Assembly: GCA_035542155.1 (NCBI GenBank)
Contig: DATKLX010000188.1
Location: 1 to 13,695, forward strand
Source: DATKLX01 sp035542155
GTDB lineage: Bacteria; Chloroflexota; Anaerolineae; Anaerolineales; Anaerolineaceae
DNA length: 13,695 nt
Direction: 5' to 3'
Part shown: positions 1 through 5,495 of the stretch, piece by piece
Numbering within the stretch: position 1 is the stretch's first letter
Layout: each line of letters starts with the position of its first letter
Notes under the pieces: generated by a model
What the model saw: only the letters and a program-made list of their open reading frames with translations
What the model was told of the DNA's origin: nothing
The model's database searches: none
Translations under genes and position numbers: made by a program

Positions 1-141
1 GTGTTCCTCAAGTCGCTGGTTTGCCTCCGGCTTCCTCCAGACCCCACCTCGCGGTAACGCCCTTGCCTTTGGCTAATGGTTGGTGCGACCAACCTCCATA
101 TGAGTCTTTCACTCACCAGTCAACGCCCATGCTGGGCGCAC
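1..141 (-). mobile_element. Group IIC intron, 5' end (domain I), truncated by window edge
   Basis: Read on the minus strand, the segment begins GTGCGCCCAGCATGGGCG at 141 and continues through TTAGCCAAAGGCAAGGGCG, a block reading AGGAAGC-GG-GGCAAACC, and ends GAGGAACAC. These blocks match, from memory, the start and domain I of group IIC introns such as the Oceanobacillus iheyensis intron (GUGUGCCCGGCAUGGG..., GCAAGGGUGU, GAAGGAAGCGGACGGCAAACC, GAGGAACACGAAC). Only the first 141 nt are in the window. The catalytic domain V and any reverse transcriptase/maturase frame would lie to the left. The intron boundary falls exactly at the foot of a terminator hairpin, the preferred insertion site of class C introns. 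Whether the copy is complete and active cannot be seen. Confidence 0.88.
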
Positions 142-181
142 AAGAAAGAAAGGCCTGCCTGACAGCGGGCCTTTCTTTCTT
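142..181 (-). terminator. Rho-independent terminator of the SDR operon, target site of the intron
   Basis: AAGAAAGAAAGGCC (142-155) pairs perfectly with GGCCTTTCTTTCTT (168-181). The stem extends to 17 bp with one G-U pair around the loop CTGACA (159-164). On the minus strand it starts within the TGA stop of the 181-1644 gene and ends in a T-rich arm. The intron begins at the next base, so the original downstream flank of this terminator is not visible here. Confidence 0.9.
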
Positions 182-1644
182 CAATAGGCAAAATCGGGGT
201 AAAGGATGCGTTTCACGTAGCAGCCGCCGGCGTCGAGCTGGTAATCCATGGGACCCTGGGGGACTTCGCTCTCGATCTCCAGCCGGCCGCTGGAAATGGT
301 TTCGCAGATCACCTCGAATGGCGCTTTCCCCGGCACCCATTTTTCGATGATCAACACCCCGTGGGTGGGCAGGATGGTAAAGACGACCTGGCGAGGATCC
401 GATGGGTTCTGCAGCGCCTGGGAACGTGCAAAAGCCACCCGGATTGCATTGGCCTGGGCCTCGGTCGAACAGGAAACCGGGAAATGATAATAAGGCGGGT
501 CGAGAGGCGCAAATTCGACAAATTCTGGATCGAACGAGCGCACGCCGCGGTGCCCGTGGAGCTTCGAGCGCGCCACCGGCGCCTGGCCCCGGCCATCCAA
601 CTCGATTTTGGGCAGCACCTGATCCACCGCGATCATCTCTACCGCTTCCGAGGAGGGCGGGTCATTCCTTTTGCCTTCGACGTGTCGGACGTAAGCGCCC
701 TTGCCGTCCGGACGGATACCAGTGATGATCGCCAGCTCGTCATCGGTGAGGTTATCTTTCTCGACTGGGCGGGCGCTGCCGGTGATCGTGCAAACCAAGG
801 CGTTTAATGAAGGCTCCCAGGTGGCAAAACAGCCTTCGCTGTACTGGCTGGCGATCGTCAGGTTGATCAGGGGAATGTTGACCAGGTTGTCCACCTTGAT
901 CATCTCGGTGAAGAAGCCCAGGCGACCCAGCTCCAGCCCGGTGGAGCGCATGGCGCGCGGGGTATCCAAGGCCTGCCAGGTGGAGAAGGGAATTTTTTCC
1001 TCCAGGATGACGTGATCGGTGATCTCGTGGGTGCAGGCGGCAGTTAAAATCCGGTACATCAGATCGTCGTAAAAAGCCTGCCCTTCGGCCGCGTCGCTGA
1101 CCGGGTGCCCGCCGACCAGATCGAAAGTATAAGCGATCTGGGGATGATCCTCGCCGAGAATCACAATGTTACGGATGCTCATCGCCTGGGATTGGACCAG
1201 GCGGATCATGGCCATAATCGGGCCGGCGCGTTTTCCCTGCTCGATGAGGGTGTGAAAGGCGCGGTCGCGCAGCCCCGGAAAATCAAAATCGGCGGGGTCG
1301 GGGGGGTCCTTGGCCATCGCCGCCCCGAGCCGGGTATACACTTGCTTCCAATCGGCGGGTCGGGCGTGAACCAGGGATAGGACGGTGGGCGCATGCTCCA
1401 GCTTGAAGCGGCGCCTGGCGGTCAGGGTCAGCGACTCGCGCCAGGGGATGGGCTCACCGAAGCGGGCCGAGGTCAGCACGACCTCGGCTCCGGGAGGATC
1501 GCCAGGATTGTCGAGAATGGGATGTCCATGGGCGCGGAAACGGTCAAACAATTGGGCGACCGCCTCATCCAGCAAAGGCGATGTCGGGCCCGGAACAAAC
1601 GCAATTGCAATCTTTCTCAGCCAGGAATGTGTCGGATGCACCAT
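181..1644 (-). CDS. Conserved-looking hypothetical protein, 487 aa, function unknown
   Basis: I do not recognise a family. The product is soluble-looking: no signal peptide, no membrane span, and mixed alpha/beta composition throughout. Notable stretches (numbered from the TTG start at 1653) are a Rossmann-like opening KIAIAFVPGP (14-23), EVVLTSARFGEP (57-68), EITDHVILEEKIPF (210-223), SQYSEGCFATWEP (269-281) and CTITGSARPVEKDNL (288-302). The frame is open from a TTG at 1653, but that codon overlaps the only Shine-Dalgarno-like GGAG (1651-1648). I therefore prefer ATG at 1644; GTG at 1641 would have even better spacing. The stop of the upstream SDR gene lies 15 bp before, so the two are very likely cotranscribed. 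A 17-bp terminator starts at the stop codon. The gene is certain by length and context; its function is not inferable here. Confidence 0.85.
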   Translation of the reverse strand: MVHPTHSWLRKIAIAFVPGPTSPLLDEAVAQLFDRFRAHGHPILDNPGDPPGAEVVLTSARFGEPIPWRESLTLTARRRFKLEHAPTVLSLVHARPADWKQVYTRLGAAMAKDPPDPADFDFPGLRDRAFHTLIEQGKRAGPIMAMIRLVQSQAMSIRNIVILGEDHPQIAYTFDLVGGHPVSDAAEGQAFYDDLMYRILTAACTHEITDHVILEEKIPFSTWQALDTPRAMRSTGLELGRLGFFTEMIKVDNLVNIPLINLTIASQYSEGCFATWEPSLNALVCTITGSARPVEKDNLTDDELAIITGIRPDGKGAYVRHVEGKRNDPPSSEAVEMIAVDQVLPKIELDGRGQAPVARSKLHGHRGVRSFDPEFVEFAPLDPPYYHFPVSCSTEAQANAIRVAFARSQALQNPSDPRQVVFTILPTHGVLIIEKWVPGKAPFEVICETISSGRLEIESEVPQGPMDYQLDAGGCYVKRILYPDFAY

Positions 1645-1659
1645 CAGCTCCAAATAGGG

Positions 1660-2460
1660 TTAATTTTGGGATGGGTCGCGCTTTTTCCAGCCCCAGAGTC
1701 GGAAGAGTTGGACGGCGGCGTCAGAGAGGCGCGGGGAAAAAACGTTTAGAAGATAGAGCAGGTACGCCTGGAAAGGCAGGATGACTTCGGCCGGCCGCCG
1801 ATCGATTGCGCTGAGGATAGCCTGGGAAACCTGCCGCGCCGGCACTTTCGGAGAAATCCAGGAGAAATCGAGGTCCGCGACCATCGGGGTATCGACCCGG
1901 CCGGGCAGGATGGTCGTCACGGCAATGCCCGCCGGGCGGAGCTCCTGGCGCAGCACATCGCCAAAACCGGTCAGCGCGAATTTCGCGGAAACGTAAGGCG
2001 CATCGGGAGGGATGCCTTTTTTCCCATCCATCGAGGAAACGAGAATGATGTGGCCGCTCCCCTGGCTGGCCATGGGTGGGATGACGGCCTTCACCGCGCG
2101 GACGTGCCCGTAAAAATTCACGTTGATCGAGCGCTCCAGGTCTGCCATGGACATCTCGCGGATCGGGCGGCGGATGTACTGTCCGGCATTGGAAACGAGA
2201 ATGTCGATCCGCTCCCAGCAGGAAAGGGTGGCCTGAACCAGGCTTTCGACCTGCTTTGGGTCGGTGACGTCGGTGGGATGCACCAGCGCCTCACCACCCT
2301 GCTGGCGAATCGAGTTGGCGATTTCCTCAAGGCGGGAAACCGAGCGGGCTGCCAGGGATACCTTCGCGCCGCGTTCGGCCAGAGCGAGCGCGGTGTTCTC
2401 GCCGATTCCCAGCGAGGCGCCGGTGACAATTGCCACTTTTCCAGTAAGAGATTTCTTCAT
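1660..2460 (-). CDS. Short-chain dehydrogenase/reductase (SDR), classical type
   Basis: This is a 266-aa NAD(P)-dependent oxidoreductase of the classical SDR family; the substrate is unknown. It shows the cofactor-binding motif TGASLGIG (13-20), D64 in the TDVTD adenine-pocket region, NAG (91-93), and the catalytic tetrad N115, S143, Y156 and K160 (YVSAK). R39 at the end of the second strand favours NADP(H). The C-terminal 40 residues are hydrophobic and aromatic (FQAYLLYLLNVF), as in DHRS7/DltE-like members that contact membranes; this is an inference. There is no Shine-Dalgarno sequence before the ATG. Instead a TATAAT box lies about 15 bp upstream, so the mRNA may be nearly leaderless. It is divergent from infC and cotranscribed with the downstream hypothetical gene. 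Confidence 0.93.
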   Translation of the reverse strand: MKKSLTGKVAIVTGASLGIGENTALALAERGAKVSLAARSVSRLEEIANSIRQQGGEALVHPTDVTDPKQVESLVQATLSCWERIDILVSNAGQYIRRPIREMSMADLERSINVNFYGHVRAVKAVIPPMASQGSGHIILVSSMDGKKGIPPDAPYVSAKFALTGFGDVLRQELRPAGIAVTTILPGRVDTPMVADLDFSWISPKVPARQVSQAILSAIDRRPAEVILPFQAYLLYLLNVFSPRLSDAAVQLFRLWGWKKRDPSQN

Positions 2461-2474
2461 TTTCTTTTTTCTGT

Positions 2475-2502
2475 ATTATACACAAACACCATCCGGCCAA
2501 AA
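2475..2502 (-). promoter_or_regulatory. Putative promoter of the SDR gene, near-leaderless
   Basis: A perfect TATAAT (2480 to 2475 on the minus strand) ends only 14 bp before the ATG at 2460. Transcription would therefore begin roughly 8 nt before the start codon, leaving no room for a ribosome binding site; the short leader is purine-rich (AAAAAAGAAA). The -35 is weak: TTTTGG at a 16-bp spacing is the best candidate. Confidence 0.5.
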
Positions 2503-2513
2503 TTGTTCCGGAT
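2491..2513. repeat. Interrupted palindrome ATCCGG-N11-CCGGAT between divergent promoters
   Basis: The arms ATCCGG (2491-2496) and CCGGAT (2508-2513) are exact inverted repeats with an 11-bp spacer, two helical turns from end to end. The element overlaps the -35/spacer zone of the SDR promoter and ends 2 bp before the infC -35 box, so a dimeric regulator could control both sides. No regulator is identified. Confidence 0.4.
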
Positions 2514-2515
2514 AA

Positions 2516-2545
2516 TTGACGAGAAGGGCTACATTGTGGTATCAT
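2516..2545 (+). promoter_or_regulatory. Promoter of the infC-rpmI-rplT operon
   Basis: TTGACG (2516-2521), an 18-bp spacer and TATCAT (2540-2545), preceded by TGG (2537-2539), form a strong sigma-70-type promoter with an extended -10. Transcription would begin near 2552, giving an infC leader of about 60 nt. Confidence 0.72.
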
Positions 2546-2556
2546 CTAGACCATTC

Positions 2557-2581
2557 GCAAGCCGCCAGCAAACGGCCTTGC
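2557..2581 (+). other. Stem-loop in the infC leader
   Basis: GCAAGCCG (2557-2564) can pair with CGGCCTTGC (2573-2581), giving 8 bp with one bulged base and an 8-nt loop. It has no following U-run, so it is not an ordinary terminator. It may stabilise the leader or take part in the autoregulation typical of this operon; that role is inferred. Confidence 0.3.
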
Positions 2582-2613
2582 TTCAACATGTATTTTAAAA
2601 GGAGAGAAGAGCT

Positions 2614-3174
2614 ATCAGTACGACTAACTTTCGGGTTAACGAACTTATCCGGGTTCCAGAGGTCCGCCTGATCGGGCCAAAGGGTGAAAACATAGGTGTA
2701 GTGCCGATCGAACAGGCACTCAAAATCGCGCGCGATGCAGAGCTTGACCTGGTAGAAGTTGCGCCAGGCGCAGTCCCCCCGGTCTGCCGGGTGATGGACT
2801 TCGGCAAGTTCCTCTACGAGCGGACGAAAAAAGAGCGGGAAGCGCGTAAGTCTCAGACTAAGATCGAAATCAAGGAAATCCGTCTGAGACCCAAGACCAA
2901 CGACCATCACCGGTCATTCAAGGTCGACGATGCGCGTCGCTGGCTGCTGGACGGAATGAAGGTGCGGGTCACCATTCGCTTCCGCGGTCGTGAAATCACC
3001 TATCCGGAGCTGGCGCTCGAAGACCTGAAAGAGATCGCCGAAGAGCTATCGGACGTCGCGACCATCGAACAGGCTCCCGCCATCGAAGGGCGGACCATGG
3101 GGATGATGCTCACTCCCGCCAAAGCCGGGAAAAAGAAGCAGGTTGCCGCAGAAAGCTCACAGGCCCCATCCTGA
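2614..3174 (+). CDS. infC: Translation initiation factor IF-3, with ATC start codon
   Basis: IF-3 binds the 30S subunit, prevents premature 50S joining and checks the initiator tRNA and start codon. The 186-aa reading shows the IF3-N domain (RVNELIRVPEVRLIG from residue 7, then DLVEVAPGAVPPVCRVMDFGK), a lysine/arginine-rich linker, and the IF3-C domain (KTNDHHRSFKVDDARRWLLDGMKVRV, FRGREITYPE, EGRTMGMML). A short basic/Gln-Ser tail follows. The first ATG/GTG/TTG in frame is GTG at 2701, which would delete about 29 conserved residues. The family N-terminus instead begins at ATC 2614, 9 nt after GGAG (2601-2604), and a TAA at 2596 excludes anything earlier. A rare start fits known infC autoregulation, since IF-3 itself rejects non-standard start codons. 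It is first gene of the operon with rpmI and rplT. Confidence 0.95.
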   Translation: MSTTNFRVNELIRVPEVRLIGPKGENIGVVPIEQALKIARDAELDLVEVAPGAVPPVCRVMDFGKFLYERTKKEREARKSQTKIEIKEIRLRPKTNDHHRSFKVDDARRWLLDGMKVRVTIRFRGREITYPELALEDLKEIAEELSDVATIEQAPAIEGRTMGMMLTPAKAGKKKQVAAESSQAPS

Positions 3175-3208
3175 GATCTCTTTTCACCGAAAGGAATACC
3201 TGAATACC

Positions 3209-3228
3209 CTGCGGCTTTCGAGCCGCAG
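3209..3228 (+). other. Stem-loop between infC and rpmI
   Basis: CTGCGGCT (3209-3216) and AGCCGCAG (3221-3228) form a perfect 8-bp stem closing a TTCG tetraloop, followed by AATTTTG. It could be a weak attenuator, an mRNA stabiliser or a processing site inside the operon. Its T-run is too short for a strong terminator, and rpmI follows with its own ribosome binding site 9-17 nt later. Confidence 0.5.
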
Positions 3229-3252
3229 AATTTTGTCGAGAGGAGTATCACA

Positions 3253-3486
3253 GTGCCCCGCAAGCAGAACCCAGGCAAGACCAAGTTAAAGACCCACAAG
3301 GCGACGTCGAAACGATTCCGCCTGACCGGGTCGGGGAAACTGGTTCGCACCAAAGGTGGAAAAAGCCACCTGCGTCGCCGCACTTCCAAGCGCACGAAGG
3401 CTTTGCTGCCTGAGATGATCACCGTCCAGGGCGAGCAGATCATCAAGCGTGTGAAGCGGTTAGCCCCCTATATGAAGCAGGACTGA
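3253..3486 (+). CDS. rpmI: 50S ribosomal protein L35
   Basis: This 77-aa, very basic protein has the L35 signature KTHKATSKRFRLTGSGKLVR, followed by GGKSHLRRRTSKRTKALLP and KRVKRLAPY at the C-terminus. It is slightly longer than the typical 65 residues because of a few extra residues at each end. It starts with GTG, 7 nt after AGGAG (3241-3245). L35 is a small component of the large ribosomal subunit. Its place between infC and rplT is the universal arrangement and makes the assignment secure. Confidence 0.95.
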   Translation: MPRKQNPGKTKLKTHKATSKRFRLTGSGKLVRTKGGKSHLRRRTSKRTKALLPEMITVQGEQIIKRVKRLAPYMKQD

Positions 3487-3540
3487 TCCTGCGCCTTAAC
3501 ACAGTTCGTTGAGGATCGTATCCGTGTATTGTCGCGGCCG

Positions 3541-3592
3541 TTGGGTGTAAACAACAGGGTTGGGAAGTTACCGGACCCAAACCGACGCCCAG
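3541..3592 (+). other. Structured leader upstream of rplT (possible autoregulatory RNA)
   Basis: The 127-nt rpmI-rplT gap holds a two-tier fold. TTGGGTGT (3541-3548) pairs with ACGCCCAG (3585-3592) in 8 bp including two G-U pairs. Inside it, GGTTGGG (3558-3564) pairs with CCCAAACC (3576-3583) with one bulged A. The rplT Shine-Dalgarno lies 10 nt later. L20 controls this operon in several bacteria by binding leader RNA; that this fold is such a site is inference. The rest of the gap shows nothing recognisable. Confidence 0.35.
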
Positions 3593-3613
3593 GGGTACGC
3601 TAAGGAGTAAACC

Positions 3614-3964
3614 ATGGCACGTGTGAAAGGTGGCCCGCAAGGGCATCTGCGTCACAAAAAAGTTTTGAAAATGAACCAGGGCTATTTTGGCTCTCGCCAC
3701 CGGCTGTTCCGGCGGGCCAATGAAGCCATGCTGAAGAGCCTGTGGTACGCGACACGCGATCGCCGCACCCGCAAGCGCGATCTGCGCAAGCTGTGGATTG
3801 CCCGCATCAACGCGGCCGCTCGCCTGAACGGGATGAGCTACAGCCGCCTGGTGTACGGCATGAAAACCGCCGGCATCACCCTCAACCGGAAGATGCTGGC
3901 CGATCTGGCCGTCCGCGATCCGCAAGCCTTTGCCGCAGTCGTCAGCGCTGCCAGAGCGGCCTGA
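3614..3964 (+). CDS. rplT: 50S ribosomal protein L20
   Basis: The 116-aa product matches L20 end to end. It has the basic N-terminal extension (MARVKGG..HLRHKKVLK), then GYFGSRHRLFRRANEAMLKSL, YATRDRRTRKRDLRKLWI, RINAAARLNGMSYSRLV and the C-terminal half with NRKMLADLAVRDPQAF. L20 binds 23S rRNA early in large-subunit assembly and is a translational repressor of its own operon in many bacteria. The ATG follows AAGGAG (3602-3607) by 6 nt. The length is standard for the family, and it closes the conserved infC-rpmI-rplT unit before a long stem-loop. Confidence 0.97.
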   Translation: MARVKGGPQGHLRHKKVLKMNQGYFGSRHRLFRRANEAMLKSLWYATRDRRTRKRDLRKLWIARINAAARLNGMSYSRLVYGMKTAGITLNRKMLADLAVRDPQAFAAVVSAARAA

Positions 3965-3989
3965 ACCCCTCCCCTCAAAAACAAGAATT

Positions 3990-4044
3990 GAGAATAGAGA
4001 GCGGAGAACAGTACCGAAAGGACTGTTTTCCGTTCTCTAATCTC
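3990..4044 (+). terminator. Long stem-loop after rplT, possible terminator
   Basis: The arms 3996-4012 and 4022-4038 form 17 bp with two G-U pairs. The top continues through CC-GAAA-GG with one bulged A, and GAGA (3990-3993) with TCTC (4041-4044) extends the foot. The following strand is pyrimidine-rich (CTTCTCTCC) but has no clean U-run. Termination may be partial, with some readthrough into the macro-domain gene, or the hairpin may protect the ribosomal-protein mRNA 3' end. Confidence 0.55.
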
Positions 4045-4098
4045 TTCTCTCCATTCATTCCAGAGTAAAATTAGTCATCATCAAGACTGGAGGAGAGG

Positions 4099-4674
4099 AT
4101 GAACAGGGTAGTACGGCGCATGGATCTGCCGGGCGGGCAGACCCTGGAAATCGTTCAGGGGGACCTGACCGAAGAAAAGGTCGGGGCGATCGTCAATGCT
4201 GCCAACGAGCACCTGGCCCACGGCGGGGGCGTGGCCGGGATCATATCGCGCCGCGGCGGGCGGGCGATCCAGGAGGAAAGCGACGCCTGGGTGCGCCAGC
4301 ACGGGCCAGTCAGCCACCGCGAGCCGGCCTACACCAGCGCGGGGAATCTGCCCTGCCGCTACGTGATCCACGCCGTCGGCCCGGTCTGGGGAAGCGGGGA
4401 TGAAGACCAGAAGCTGGCGGACGCGGTGCGCGGCTCGCTCGAGCTGGCAGAAGAGCTGGAACTGGACGCGATCGCGCTGCCGGCTATTTCGACGGGGATC
4501 TTCGGCTTCCCCAAAGAACGCGCGGCGCGGGTGATCCTCGCGACCATCTTCAACACGGCGATATCCTCCCCCTTCTCCCACCTGCGCCAGGTTCGCGTGG
4601 TGCTCTATGACGACGCGACCACCGCGCTCTTTAGCGAGACGCTCGATCGCCTGGAATCCCACCCCACCGATTGA
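4099..4674 (+). CDS. Macro-domain protein (ADP-ribose binding/hydrolase, MacroD-like)
   Basis: The 191-aa product is essentially one macro domain, a fold that binds ADP-ribose and in the MacroD-type class removes it from proteins or cleaves O-acetyl-ADP-ribose. Visible motifs are QGDLT (20-24, adenine-contacting D22), IVNAANE (31-37), HGGGVAGII (41-49, diphosphate loop), YVIHAVGPVW (88-97) and LPAISTGIFGFP (127-138). N33, N36 and the GGG loop match catalytic-type members rather than binding-only ones. The substrate is unknown. The ATG at 4099 follows GGAGGAG closely. Its TGA overlaps the frame of the SpoU gene (TTG at 4671), so the two are probably cotranscribed. A macro gene wedged between rplT and the SpoU methylase is not the standard layout. 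Confidence 0.93.
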   Translation: MNRVVRRMDLPGGQTLEIVQGDLTEEKVGAIVNAANEHLAHGGGVAGIISRRGGRAIQEESDAWVRQHGPVSHREPAYTSAGNLPCRYVIHAVGPVWGSGDEDQKLADAVRGSLELAEELELDAIALPAISTGIFGFPKERAARVILATIFNTAISSPFSHLRQVRVVLYDDATTALFSETLDRLESHPTD

Positions 4675-4688
4675 AGACTACCCAGGAC

Positions 4689-5492
4689 ATGATCACTTCC
4701 ACCCACAACCCCCAGATCCAACGCGTTCGCGCCCTGTTGAGCCAGGCCAAAGAACGGCGAGAAGCCGGGGCTTTCGTGGTCGAGGGGGTTCGCCTGCTGG
4801 AGGAAGCCTGGAGGGCCGGCTGGCCGGTAGAGCTGGTCCTCTATTCGGAGCGGCTCAACGAGCGCGGACGGCATTTACTCGCTCAAATGGCAGATAGTGG
4901 CGCTCAGAATGAAGAGGTCGCCGCGCACGTGCTGGACAGCCTTTCGGATACCGTGACTTCACAGGGGATCCTGGCCGTTCTACGCAGGCCCACGACGCAG
5001 GGCGAATTCTCCCAACGGCTGGATTTCGCCGTGATTGCCGATACCATCCGCGACCCGGGGAATCTGGGTAGCCTGCTGCGTACCGCAACGGCTGCGGGAG
5101 CCCAGGCGGCGATCCTTTCCCCCGGCTGCGCCGACGTTTTCTCTCCAAAGGTGATCCGCGCGGGAATGGGCGCCCATTTTTCGATCCCAATCCTGGAGCT
5201 GGGCTGGGAGGAGATCCGCCAACTCGTCAGGCAGCCTACCGGGTCTGCGCCGCTCACTGTTTACCTGGCCGATATCCACGCCAGCCTGCCCTACTGGCAG
5301 GCCGACCTGCGCAGACCATCCGCGATCATGGTTTCCAACGAGGCGGAAGGCGCTTCGGCCGAAGGGAAGGCGCTGGCTGACGAGTTGGTCCTCATCCCCA
5401 TGCCTGGCCAGAGCGAATCGCTCAACGCTGCAATCGCGGCGGGGATCCTGCTTTTCGACGTCGTCCGCCAGCGCAGCTCAAACCAAGGATAA
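4689..5492 (+). CDS. TrmH/SpoU-family rRNA/tRNA 2'-O-methyltransferase
   Basis: This SAM-dependent RNA ribose methylase has the SPOUT trefoil-knot fold. From ATG 4689 the product has 267 aa, with an N-terminal substrate-binding domain (MITSTHNPQIQRVRAL, then FVVEGVRLLEEA at 29-40). The SpoU motifs follow: motif 1 IRDPGNLGSLLRTA (120-133, N125 and R131), motif 2 SPKVIRAGMGAHF (152-164) and motif 3 around 215-260 (SNEAEG, then PMPGQSESLNAAIAAGILLF). The frame also opens at TTG 4671, overlapping the macro stop, but lacks a ribosome binding site. The family usually begins MITS-x2-NP, so I chose 4689. A TrmH gene after infC-rpmI-rplT is a familiar arrangement. Which nucleotide is methylated cannot be told from sequence. 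Confidence 0.93.
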   Translation: MITSTHNPQIQRVRALLSQAKERREAGAFVVEGVRLLEEAWRAGWPVELVLYSERLNERGRHLLAQMADSGAQNEEVAAHVLDSLSDTVTSQGILAVLRRPTTQGEFSQRLDFAVIADTIRDPGNLGSLLRTATAAGAQAAILSPGCADVFSPKVIRAGMGAHFSIPILELGWEEIRQLVRQPTGSAPLTVYLADIHASLPYWQADLRRPSAIMVSNEAEGASAEGKALADELVLIPMPGQSESLNAAIAAGILLFDVVRQRSSNQG

Positions 5493-5495
5493 TCT

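Noticed and set aside
1..141. rRNA fragment or start of a protein gene at the left edge
   Set aside because: The minus-strand blocks GTGCGCCCAGCATGGGCG and GAGGAACAC match group IIC intron RNA rather than 16S/23S rRNA, and the short reading frames here have no protein-like features.
2701..2703. GTG as start of infC
   Set aside because: It deletes the conserved NELIR-PEVRLIG segment of IF-3 and has no ribosome binding site.
4081..4662. 193-residue minus-strand open frame
   Set aside because: Exact shadow of the macro-domain gene, without any motif or ribosome binding site.
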